Source: Pedobacter sp. PACM 27299 (GTDB lineage Bacteria; Bacteroidota; Bacteroidia; Sphingobacteriales; Sphingobacteriaceae). From it: a DNA stretch of 64,000 nucleotides. Location: the NCBI RefSeq assembly GCF_001412655.1, contig NZ_CP012996.1:4588001-4652000 (forward strand), written 5' to 3'. This document shows, piece after piece, positions 1 to 7,666 of this stretch (within the stretch, counting starts at the first letter, position 1; every line of letters starts with the position of its first letter). Both the position numbers and the translations under genes were made by a program. The notes under the pieces are model-generated. The model made no database searches. It was given only the letters and a program-made list of their open reading frames with translations, and was not told where the DNA came from.

Positions 1-1
1 T

Positions 2-772
2 GCCACCGGAAATTTGTACTATTTTATGGGGGCAATTTATCTGTACTTCATCAATAGTGTCTTTATTTGCGTGTCTACCTTTCTGATCGTTCGTTACCTG
101 AAATTCAGAAAGAAAACTTTTGAGAACAAAGAGGATGAACAAAAAGTAAGTCGTTATATCTGGATCGTGGTGATGATTACCATCGCCCCAAGTATTTACC
201 TTACTTATCAGATCGTAGGTAAAAGTATATTTGAAAACAATGCAAACAGATTTATCAGTCAGCAGTTAAATTACACCAATACACAGGTGATTTCGAAAAA
301 GCTGAAGTACAATAGAAAAGGAAGTGAAATTGACTTGCTACTGCTTGGTGCAGAACTTTCCCCGCTGCAATTGGATTCTTTAACCAAAAAACTCCCTAAC
401 TATCAGCTGAAAGGAACAAAGTTATTGATCAGGCAGGGCTTGAATGCTAAAAATGAAGTAGATCTTTCCCAGATAAAAGCCAGCATTCTGGAAGATGTTT
501 TTAAAAGCAATAGCGAATCTACTACTGTTAATGATCCGTTACAGTTATTGCTGCCAGATTTAAAGCCAGAACTCCGGGTACTTTATCCAGATTTAAAAAA
601 TTACAGCATCAGCAATACTGTATTTAACAGACTGGATTCTAATCAGTCGGATACGCTCACAATGGTGGTGGCTTCTTTTTACAAGCCGATTCCAATAGCT
701 GATCAGGATAGGCTGAGGTTGTGGTTGAAAAGCAGGGTAAAAGCAGATTCTTTAAAGCTGATTGTTTTGTAA
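2..772 (+). CDS. DUF389 family membrane protein, 3' part
   Basis: The frame is open from the first bases of the window, so the N-terminus lies outside; the TTG at 14 is internal and not a credible start. The visible 256 residues begin with ATGNLYYFMGAIYLYFINSV, which I recognise as the last conserved membrane stretch of DUF389 (TIGR00341-like) proteins. Two hydrophobic segments follow each other (about residues 5-30 and 52-76), then a soluble C-terminal domain of about 180 residues with a hydrophilic, repeat-free sequence. The molecular function of DUF389 is unknown; it is an inner-membrane protein. Family assignment rests on motif memory, not on a search. Confidence 0.75.
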   Translation, partial: ATGNLYYFMGAIYLYFINSVFICVSTFLIVRYLKFRKKTFENKEDEQKVSRYIWIVVMITIAPSIYLTYQIVGKSIFENNANRFISQQLNYTNTQVISKKLKYNRKGSEIDLLLLGAELSPLQLDSLTKKLPNYQLKGTKLLIRQGLNAKNEVDLSQIKASILEDVFKSNSESTTVNDPLQLLLPDLKPELRVLYPDLKNYSISNTVFNRLDSNQSDTLTMVVASFYKPIPIADQDRLRLWLKSRVKADSLKLIVL

Positions 773-796
773 AGAAAGGGCATTCATCTGTAATTC

Positions 797-1492
797 CTAG
801 GGTAGCAAATCAACGTACCAATATCCTGAGACCTCCCCTTCTTCAGCATTTGGTTTTGGAAACTCTTTATATACCTTTTCTCCAAGACTGAATTGAATTG
901 GGCTCTTAAAAATCGGGCCATCAAAAACAAAGGTATGAAACTCCCCATTCTCGCCGCAAGGATCAATTCCGGCAGGCAGATCGGCGATAAAATGCTCATC
1001 AATCACTCTACCACAGAAACCTTCCAATCCTTTCTGGGCGCAGACTACAATTGTCCGGTATCCCAGCGAAATAAACTCGCTGATCAGTTCTTTTGTATCG
1101 CGTTTCCATAAAGGGAATACAGCCTTTAATCCTATTTGTGACAATTTTTGCTCCCTGTACGTTCTCAAATCCTCCAAGAAAATATCTCCGAAAATTGAAT
1201 ATTCTACTCCTTTACTACGAAGGGCATCCAAGTGTATATGCATACTTTCTTCATAGGCCTCCATGGTTGGTGCTTCAGACAATCGGACCTGGTATAAGGG
1301 GATCCCTATACTTTCCGCCTGGGCAATTAACAGGGCTTCTCTTACTCCGTGCATGCTCACCCGATTAAAAGCTTCATTTACTGTAGTCAATAAACAGCGA
1401 ACTTCGAAAGCATTGGCTGCTAAAATATGGTGTAATGCCAGGCAGCTATCTTTTCCACCACTCCAGTTAAACAGGCTAATCTTTTTATCCAT
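797..1492 (-). CDS. Dph6-like adenine nucleotide alpha hydrolase (ATP pyrophosphatase)
   Basis: 231 residues. The PP-loop SGGKDS is at residues 11-16 and the C-terminal signature DPCGENGEFHTFVFDGP near residue 178; both are typical of the diphthine-ammonia ligase / MJ0570 family, which adenylates a carboxylate before amidation. Bacteria have no diphthamide, so the bacterial substrate is unknown; a nucleotide-dependent amidation or tRNA modification is possible. Length matches the family. Start is the ATG giving MDKKISLFNWSGGKDS. It is convergent with the DUF389 gene (24 bp gap) and divergent from the secreted protein at 1574. Fold is sure, substrate is not. Confidence 0.85.
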   Translation of the reverse strand: MDKKISLFNWSGGKDSCLALHHILAANAFEVRCLLTTVNEAFNRVSMHGVREALLIAQAESIGIPLYQVRLSEAPTMEAYEESMHIHLDALRSKGVEYSIFGDIFLEDLRTYREQKLSQIGLKAVFPLWKRDTKELISEFISLGYRTIVVCAQKGLEGFCGRVIDEHFIADLPAGIDPCGENGEFHTFVFDGPIFKSPIQFSLGEKVYKEFPKPNAEEGEVSGYWYVDLLP

Positions 1493-1557
1493 GAGGCTGC
1501 AATATTACAAGAAATTCTGGTGTTGAAGCCAACAAACACACTTTTTTGCTGACATAA

Positions 1558-1573
1558 ACGTTAAATTTAACGT
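1558..1573. promoter_or_regulatory. 16-bp perfect palindrome abutting a start codon
   Basis: ACGTTAAATTTAACGT is its own reverse complement and ends exactly one base before the ATG at 1574. It could be an operator dimer site or an RNA hairpin that hides the ribosome site. It lies between divergent genes, so it could act on both. Function is inferred from symmetry and position only. Confidence 0.4.
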
Positions 1574-2281
1574 ATGAAACTAAAAATAATTCTATTTCTT
1601 CTGGGCTGTCAGACTGCAGTTTACGCACAGAACTTCAAGTTTCCGACCTTAGCAAACCAAGGAAAATCTCTAGCAGATATTGTTCCTGAAAAATGGAAAA
1701 TCCTGGATTCTGTGTCTGGAGATCTGAACCAGGATCATGTAAATGATCTGGCTGTGATTTTAGAATACCATCAGCAAATCCGCGAAAGCAGGGCTTATGG
1801 AGACAATACCACAGACCTCATCACAGAAATCCAAAAACCAAGGATCCTGGCTATCTATTTTAAAACCAGGAACGGTTATCAATTGGCTGCACAAAATAAC
1901 AACTTCATTTTACGGTCGGAAGAAGGCGGTAAAATGGGTGATCCATTACGTCCAATGGGCATTGAACAAGGACAGCTTTCTTTATCCTTTCAAGGAGGTG
2001 GAGAATGGCGCTGGAAATTAAAATACAGCTTCAAATACCAGGAAAAGAACTGGACACTGGAAAAAGCGAGTAACTATTATTACAATGAAAGTTCGGGAGA
2101 ACTAACGGACAAGCAGTACGACTTTGTAAACCGGAAGCGGATGGTCACTACCGGGCTCGGCCGTCAGAGTAGGGTGGTCAATAAAACCATTACACAGGAT
2201 TTCCCACTAAAAACCCTGCGTACTTTTGAAAGTTTCAAGAAACCATGGACCTGGGAAATCAGCCCCGACGAATTCCTATAA
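1574..2281 (+). CDS. secreted hypothetical protein
   Basis: 235 residues with a clear Sec signal peptide (MKLKIILFLLGCQTAVYAQ, cleavage after YAQ). After it comes a beta-rich region with DLNQDHVNDLAVILEY, which looks like the calcium-binding-style D-x-N-x-D-x-x-x-D loop of FG-GAP/VCBS-like repeats, but only one such loop is visible. The rest is rich in aromatic residues (Gly-Gly-Gly-Glu-Trp-Arg-Trp). I do not recognise a named family. It is probably periplasmic or surface-located. The start ATG directly follows a 16-bp palindrome, and a strong bidirectional terminator follows the stop. Confidence 0.75.
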   Translation: MKLKIILFLLGCQTAVYAQNFKFPTLANQGKSLADIVPEKWKILDSVSGDLNQDHVNDLAVILEYHQQIRESRAYGDNTTDLITEIQKPRILAIYFKTRNGYQLAAQNNNFILRSEEGGKMGDPLRPMGIEQGQLSLSFQGGGEWRWKLKYSFKYQEKNWTLEKASNYYYNESSGELTDKQYDFVNRKRMVTTGLGRQSRVVNKTITQDFPLKTLRTFESFKKPWTWEISPDEFL

Positions 2282-2300
2282 CCATATATTACTTAAAAAC

Positions 2301-2337
2301 ACAAAAGGGGTATCCAAATCATGGATACCCCTTTTGT
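2301..2337. terminator. bidirectional intrinsic terminator
   Basis: Perfect 16-bp stem (2301-2316 with 2322-2337) and a 5-nt loop, with an A tract on the left arm and a T tract on the right arm. It sits between the convergent gene at 1574-2281 and guaB, so it can end transcription from both sides. Confidence 0.85.
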
Positions 2338-2350
2338 TATGATCAATAAA

Positions 2351-3826
2351 CTAGCTTCTACTAGAATAATTTGGTGATTCTTTAGTGATAGAAATATCAT
2401 GTGGATGACTTTCTCGCATACCTGCAGCCGTGATGCGTACAAATTTAGCTTTCTGAAGGTCATCAATAGTTGCAGCTCCACAATAGTGCATTCCGGCTCT
2501 CAATCCACCAACATACTGATAGATTACTTCTGCTAAAGTACCTTTATAAGGAACGCGTCCAACGATTCCTTCCGGAACTAATTTGGTCACTACATCTTCT
2601 TCATCCTGGAAATAACGGTCTTTCGATCCTTGTTGCATAGCCTCTACAGAGCCCATACCGCGGTAAGATTTAAATTTACGTCCTTCATAGATGATTGTTT
2701 CACCTGGAGATTCTTCTACTCCTGCGAACAATGAACCTGCCATAATACAGCTTGCTCCTGCTGCGATTGCTTTTACAATATCACCGGTTTGTTTGATACC
2801 ACCATCAGCGATTACAGGAATTCCTGTACCGATTAATGCTTGTGCACATTCAAAAACCGCATACAATTGAGGTACACCAACACCAGCGATGATTCTTGTG
2901 GTACAAATAGAACCAGGACCGATACCTACTTTAACGGCATCAGCACCAGCCTCAGCCAATGCTCTTGCTGCGTCTGCAGTAGCGATATTTCCAGCAATCA
3001 CCTGTAAATCAGGAAAGCGTGCTTTAATGGCTTTCACCATATCGATTACCCCTTTAGAGTGACCATGCGCCGTATCAACGGTCACTACATCTACTCCTGC
3101 AGCTACTAATGCCGCTACACGGTCGATATTGTCTGCTGCCACACCTACAGCTGCACCAACGCGTAATCTTCCACGCTCATCTTTACAGGCTTTAGGGTAG
3201 TTTTTATATTTCTGGATGTCTTTGAAAGTGATTAAACCTGCAAGGTGTCCTTCTGCATTAATTACAGGTAACTTTTCAATTTTATAATCTTGTAAGATTT
3301 CTTCTGCTTGTAATAGCGTAGTACCTTCTGGTGCAGTGATCAGATTTTCTCTGGTCATCACTTCTGATACTTTACGTTGCATATCTTTTTGGAAACGAAG
3401 ATCTCTGTTGGTGATGATACCTACCAATTTATTGTCGGCATCAATCACAGGAATTCCACCTATTTTGAATTCCTTCATGATCTGGAATGCGTCTGCTACT
3501 TTTGCATCAGCATTTAGAGTAACCGGATCCTGGATCATTCCACTTTCTGAGCGTTTTACTTTTCTAACTTCTTCAGCCTGACGTTCGATGCTCATGTTTT
3601 TATGGAGCATTCCGATACCACCTGCCTGTGCGATGGCAATTGCCAGACCAGCTTCAGTTACGGTATCCATTGCTGCAGAAACTACAGGCACATTTAAACG
3701 TATTTTTTTAGTTAAAAAACTTCCGGTATCCACGTCACGTGGCAGAACTTCAGAATATGCAGGAACTAACAATACATCGTCGTATGTTAAACCTTCAGAT
3801 ATAAATTTATTGGGATCGAGTTGCAT
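2351..3826 (-). CDS. guaB: inosine-5'-monophosphate dehydrogenase
   Basis: Oxidises IMP to XMP with NAD+, the committed step to guanine nucleotides, in the cytosol. The 491-residue protein has the usual IMPDH layout: N-terminal barrel part, two CBS domains (about residues 95-207) and the barrel again, with the catalytic loop GPGSICTTR and Cys308. The start is the ATG giving [18 protein letters not shown]; a longer frame to 3889 exists, but it would run through the likely promoter at 3859-3890. Full length and intact. Monocistronic by layout: terminator downstream, own promoter upstream. Confidence 0.97.
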   Translation of the reverse strand: MQLDPNKFISEGLTYDDVLLVPAYSEVLPRDVDTGSFLTKKIRLNVPVVSAAMDTVTEAGLAIAIAQAGGIGMLHKNMSIERQAEEVRKVKRSESGMIQDPVTLNADAKVADAFQIMKEFKIGGIPVIDADNKLVGIITNRDLRFQKDMQRKVSEVMTRENLITAPEGTTLLQAEEILQDYKIEKLPVINAEGHLAGLITFKDIQKYKNYPKACKDERGRLRVGAAVGVAADNIDRVAALVAAGVDVVTVDTAHGHSKGVIDMVKAIKARFPDLQVIAGNIATADAARALAEAGADAVKVGIGPGSICTTRIIAGVGVPQLYAVFECAQALIGTGIPVIADGGIKQTGDIVKAIAAGASCIMAGSLFAGVEESPGETIIYEGRKFKSYRGMGSVEAMQQGSKDRYFQDEEDVVTKLVPEGIVGRVPYKGTLAEVIYQYVGGLRAGMHYCGAATIDDLQKAKFVRITAAGMRESHPHDISITKESPNYSSRS

Positions 3827-3858
3827 AGCAAATAATTTAGGAGTTACTATTTGCCGGG

Positions 3859-3890
3859 CAAACATACGATTATTATTGCAAATACGCAAC
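3859..3890 (-). promoter_or_regulatory. guaB promoter
   Basis: On the minus strand there is a GTTG at 3890-3887 and TATGTTTG at 3866-3859, matching the Bacteroidota TTG / TAnnTTTG consensus with a plausible spacer. Transcription would begin near 3853 and give a leader of about 27 nt to the ATG at 3826, which supports that start. Confidence 0.5.
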
Positions 3891-3966
3891 AGGTCTGCAA
3901 ATATGGGCTCTTTTAGCTAAAAGATTACACTAAGATTAAGATTCCTTAACCTCAGCAGAGAAATGT

Positions 3967-4413
3967 CTAATATTTGAGAATTTGTCGGAGGTGATATTCG
4001 AGATGACTCACATAATCGTTAAACAACCAGGCAATCGTATGCTCTTCCTCTCCGCCGGTGACACACCGCTTTTCCAGATTTTCTGGAGCCATCAGCTGCA
4101 TCAATTCCACAAGGTGGAGGTTGTAAGCGATCCAGAAGGCAAGTAGTCTTTTGCTGTCCATTGATTGATAATGACTAACTGAATTCCAGTTATTCTGATC
4201 GTAAATGATTGTTGGCAAGTGCTCAAACTGTGCCCTTACAAAACGTTGATGGTTACAGGCCGCACTATCGATCAAATGTCCAAGGATTTCTTTTTTACTC
4301 CATTTATTTGGTGCCGGCTTATCTGAAAGTTCAGTTTCCCTAAGTTCAGCGAATAACATTGGAATCGTTTCGCATAAATACAGTAATCTATTCAGGTTGA
4401 TATCAGTCGTCAT
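3967..4413 (-). CDS. DinB-like protein
   Basis: 148 residues, all helical, matching the DinB/YfiT-type four-helix bundle. Metal-binding histidines are visible: His46 in EILGHLIDSA and His137/His141 in DYVSHLEYHLRQI. Members bind a divalent metal and some act as thiol-dependent transferases (bacillithiol or mycothiol type), but the substrate here cannot be read from sequence. The start is the ATG at 4413. It lies downstream of guaB on the same strand with a 140-bp gap and has no obvious functional partner. Confidence 0.8.
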   Translation of the reverse strand: MTTDINLNRLLYLCETIPMLFAELRETELSDKPAPNKWSKKEILGHLIDSAACNHQRFVRAQFEHLPTIIYDQNNWNSVSHYQSMDSKRLLAFWIAYNLHLVELMQLMAPENLEKRCVTGGEEEHTIAWLFNDYVSHLEYHLRQILKY

Positions 4414-4951
4414 ACCGCTAAATTAGAAAACTTATAAGTTACTCCACAATTACTTTATGTCCTATCACTTTAAACTTCGCCATTTTGTTGATTTCCAGTA
4501 TTTTTAGACTTTTTTAATGTCACTGAATCGGGATATAGAACCTCCAATTTCCAGGTTCTTTTTTTGCGGGTCGGAAAACTCTACTTCTACATTATACTCA
4601 CCTGCTGAGTTGTCTCATGATTGCGCCAAGGTCTAGTCAAAACTAAGATTAGATTATCATTATAATAAACATTTAATCTTCTTATAGCATGTTCATATTT
4701 TTCGTATTAAATATGATTAAAAATCGCTTCATTTACCAACAGCACACAAGGCAGTATCATACTCCATGAAAACTTCATTCTGGGCAGCATTTTCTTTAGA
4801 ATCCCCAGGCCTCTTAACTTTTGATTCTTCACCGTTTGAATGATTTTTAAGTAAAAACTGGATACTACACTGAGTTTTACAGGAACCAGCGAACAATAAC
4901 GTCATGTCAGCAAGCCAACATGACGAATCGAGCGTAGTATATTTAAGTATG
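4414..4951. other. intergenic stretch with a probable gene remnant
   Basis: 538 bp without a convincing intact gene. The left part holds a decayed coding-like stretch on the minus strand (listed separately). A minus-strand frame at 4729-4971 could encode 80 residues but starts inside the neighbouring lipoprotein gene and resembles nothing I know. The middle is AT-rich with a weak 7-bp inverted repeat near 4645-4680. Confidence 0.5.
4439..4617 (-). pseudogene. C-terminal gene remnant with a frameshift
   Basis: Two minus-strand frames read like the end of one protein: a first part containing EYNVEVEFSDPQKKNLEIGG that runs into a stop at 4506-4504, and a second part LKILEINKMAKFKVIGHKV that ends at 4441-4439. 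They join if one base is added or removed in the six-A run at 4515-4510. No start codon or upstream part is present (TGA at 4617-4615). This may be the tail of a lost beta-sandwich protein. The assignment is tentative. Confidence 0.3.
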
Positions 4952-6010
4952 TTATTTAAAGTACTGAGCAATGTCTGTAGCCTCCAGATTGATTCTTGTT
5001 CCTTTTACCGTTGAAGGGCCTGTTTTGGTCACCACCTTTGAATCTGTCATCACTACAATAGCACAGCCCCCTGCCGCAAATGGAAGAGTGGTAAAGCCAC
5101 TTTCAGGTCTCATCGGCATAAACTCATCCTTAGTGTTATAAGCTAAATCAATGAGGGTTCCCCGCTTCACCAATTTATAGGAATAGGATTCTCCTGCAGC
5201 TGGTGGAAGTAATTCAACGGACTGACTAAAAGAACCATCTGCTGGCAATGGGATTCTAATAGTGGTTGGAGGAAATAAAGTAATATTCCCTTTCCCCTTA
5301 TGCACGACCAGATCCGCTGGTCCGGTAAAAATATCCAGGGTGCTAGTAAAAGAAGCACTAAACAAGGCATTTTCCATATTTACAGGCAAAGCGATGTCAA
5401 TATTATCCAGCAGCTGACCTGGTTCATAATAGAAATTTAATTTTTGTACTGCTTCAGTACTGGTCAATTTCTTATGATAAAGCACTTTAGAATCGCCTTG
5501 TTTACGAATTTGTATTTCACGATCTACCCCATCATTCACTCCAATACTCAGTCCGGCAGGAAATTCTTTATTCGTCCCGCTGCCAACTACAGTACCATCT
5601 ATTAATAATTCCAAAACATCAGTTTTGGCATAACCTTTAATTTTCAGCAATACGGAGTTTCCATAAGCGTTAAGCCCATCATAATAACACTTAATTGTTT
5701 GTTGATAAGCATTTGACCGGATGGACCTCGTTGCCAGAATTTCTGTAGTTCCTTTCTTTCTGATCTGGATTTTTTCATGATCGCCAGAAACATATACCTT
5801 AGCCTCCAGAGTAAAGCTTCCCTGATCAGATGGGGATTTTGCAATGATTTTACCGTCTTTCAGGAACTCCAGCGTATCCTTTACCGTCGACATTTCAATG
5901 GTCACATTCACTATTTCCGGAGGATTAGCAACCGCTATTTCTTGTTTTTTACAACTAAAAACCAGCAGTATCACTAAGCTCAAACCGGCATATTGTATAA
6001 TTTTTTTCAT
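4952..6010 (-). CDS. lipoprotein with duplicated domain
   Basis: 352 residues. SPII signal with lipid Cys20 (LLVFSC) followed by Lys-Lys. Two related modules of about 68 residues are visible at 45-112 and 130-198, each with D-x-L-E-x-L-x-D-G near the start, IQIRK in the middle and a Tyr-Tyr near the end; a third, different beta-rich domain follows. The Cys-Lys-Lys start is common for Bacteroidota lipoproteins, which are often surface-exposed. I recognise no named family. It lies 72 bp downstream of the beta-helix lipoprotein on the same strand and may belong to the receptor cluster; a ligand-binding surface role is inferred only. Confidence 0.75.
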   Translation of the reverse strand: MKKIIQYAGLSLVILLVFSCKKQEIAVANPPEIVNVTIEMSTVKDTLEFLKDGKIIAKSPSDQGSFTLEAKVYVSGDHEKIQIRKKGTTEILATRSIRSNAYQQTIKCYYDGLNAYGNSVLLKIKGYAKTDVLELLIDGTVVGSGTNKEFPAGLSIGVNDGVDREIQIRKQGDSKVLYHKKLTSTEAVQKLNFYYEPGQLLDNIDIALPVNMENALFSASFTSTLDIFTGPADLVVHKGKGNITLFPPTTIRIPLPADGSFSQSVELLPPAAGESYSYKLVKRGTLIDLAYNTKDEFMPMRPESGFTTLPFAAGGCAIVVMTDSKVVTKTGPSTVKGTRINLEATDIAQYFK

Positions 6011-6082
6011 GTATCAAGGAGTAGTTAAAACAAGCGCAGTTACCGTTTTCATACGATAACTACGCTTATCAATTATAATAGC

Positions 6083-7381
6083 TTATAAAGTTGACCAGGT
6101 ATTTGCCCAGGTAGTATCAGATGAAAATGCACCTTTGGCTGAATTACCAGATAAGTTTAAAGTACCATCATTAAAGAATGGCTGCACCATGCTGAAAGCA
6201 TTAACTGAACCACCAAAAGTGGCAGTATTTCCTGCATAAGTTCCTGCTGGAGTAATCGCTGCAGAAAAACCATAGAAATCATTGTTGCTCAATACAGAAA
6301 CACCACTTGTATAGAATGCCTCTGTTCCGTCATTAAATACCAATCCAGAAGGATAGCCAGTAATTAAAGAATTGTACAATTCAATTTCTGCACCACGACG
6401 GTTACGGATTGCAAATTTATATCCAGAATTGCTGGTTGAAGTACCAATGATAGTAATGAAAGACAACACAGGATGTGTTTTAGGTAACAAGCTGAAAGTT
6501 GCATCTTCTACAGGTGAGTTGTTATCAGATTCGATACCATTTGAATCTGAACTTCCTCCACTCTGACTGTGCGTAGAATTTTTATCCGCTACTGCTACTG
6601 CATAAGAAATCTCTCCATTGTAACCATTGTCGAAATCGAAGTTATCATCATCTGCTGCTTTTGAAATCAAATAAGAAGCATTTACAGATCCACCAAAGAA
6701 TTCGAAAGAGTCATCTCTGCCGTAGTTCACTTCGATATGGTCTAATGTAGTTCCATTTCCAACACCACCGCAAGTAAGGCCATTCACCTCATTGTCTGTA
6801 GTTAAGTTGAAACCTGCATACTCAATACGTACATATTGAATGATACCCGAGTTATCAGACTCATTGTTACCACCGAAGATATAATCAGTTCCTGTTAATC
6901 CTTCAATGTATTTAGTACCTGTATTTACATGTGCATTACCCAATAGAATAATACCTCCAAAGTCGCCTGGAGTAGGAACATGAGTCGCATCACCTAATTT
7001 ATAACGGCTAGTGAAAACAATTGGATTGTCTACTGTACCTACCGCAGAAATTTTAGATCCTGGCTGAACCACTAGAATTCCATTAGGAACATTAGCTGTG
7101 TTTACCGTAGATTTAATATAAGTTCCTGGTTGAATCGTTAATGTAGCTCCGTTTTTAACAGTTAATATGCCGCTGATTTCCCAAACTTTAGAATTATCCC
7201 AAGTGGTATTTGTAGTAATGTTGCCACTAACAGTTTGAACCGGCAATGCCGATGCCGAAGCATAGCTTGCTTTTGTTTTACGTTGTCCGAAAGTAGTGTC
7301 TGTAGATTGTTGATCTTTTTTACAAGAAGAGGCAAAGGTAAGGGCTGCTAAAGCTAAACCAGTAAATAATAGATTTTTCAT
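6083..7381 (-). CDS. right-handed beta-helix surface lipoprotein
   Basis: 432 residues. SPII signal with Cys20 (TFASSC) and Lys-Lys. After a Ser/Ala-rich linker comes the stretch GNITTNTTWDNSKVWEISG, then LTVKNGATLTIQPGTYIKS and PGDFGGIILLGNA, the hallmarks of a Bacteroidota parallel beta-helix family usually found next to TonB-dependent receptors. There are many Asn/Gly/Asp turns and an acidic stretch DDDNFDFDNGYNGE that may bind metal. No catalytic residues can be named. It lies directly downstream of the receptor at 7667, so it is a likely outer-surface partner (ligand capture), in place of a SusD protein. Family recognised from memory. Confidence 0.8.
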   Translation of the reverse strand: MKNLLFTGLALAALTFASSCKKDQQSTDTTFGQRKTKASYASASALPVQTVSGNITTNTTWDNSKVWEISGILTVKNGATLTIQPGTYIKSTVNTANVPNGILVVQPGSKISAVGTVDNPIVFTSRYKLGDATHVPTPGDFGGIILLGNAHVNTGTKYIEGLTGTDYIFGGNNESDNSGIIQYVRIEYAGFNLTTDNEVNGLTCGGVGNGTTLDHIEVNYGRDDSFEFFGGSVNASYLISKAADDDNFDFDNGYNGEISYAVAVADKNSTHSQSGGSSDSNGIESDNNSPVEDATFSLLPKTHPVLSFITIIGTSTSNSGYKFAIRNRRGAEIELYNSLITGYPSGLVFNDGTEAFYTSGVSVLSNNDFYGFSAAITPAGTYAGNTATFGGSVNAFSMVQPFFNDGTLNLSGNSAKGAFSSDTTWANTWSTL

Positions 7382-7485
7382 AATTTAACAATTATTGTAT
7401 TCGGTTTTTGGATGATAATGTTACTATTGTATGTTTTTATGATTAAATTGCAGTTGTAACTAAGCGAACTAATGCTTTAAAACGC

Positions 7486-7603
7486 CTGGCCCTTGGCCAG
7501 TTGCTTTTAAATACCGGGGCTTTGTTGATCTTCTTTTTACTGTCCGCACCTTTAGGGGGAGCACAGATTTATATTGGCAGGGCTTCTCAAGGGCCCTGCT
7601 TTT
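7486..7603 (-). promoter_or_regulatory. intercistronic stem-loops between receptor and beta-helix genes
   Basis: Two hairpins lie in the 285-bp gap: CTGGCC/GGCCAG at 7486-7500 and GCAGGGC/GCCCTGC at 7577-7599. For minus-strand transcription neither is followed by a T run, so they look more like RNA-stabilising or processing elements than terminators; the second has TTTT on the plus side. Confidence 0.35.
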
Positions 7604-7666
7604 GCTTCAGTAAAAATTAAGAATGTGTGGTTCTCCTTTCCTTAAATAAATGAATCCTTAGGTTAA

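Noticed and set aside
3827..3889. Upstream start for guaB
   Set aside because: Would add 21 residues not found in IMPDH and would place the start codon inside the promoter.
4729..4971. 80-residue minus-strand frame
   Set aside because: It starts inside the coding end of the lipoprotein gene, has no promoter or family resemblance, and lies in decayed DNA. A tiny lipoprotein-like stretch (LLFAGSCK) is not enough.
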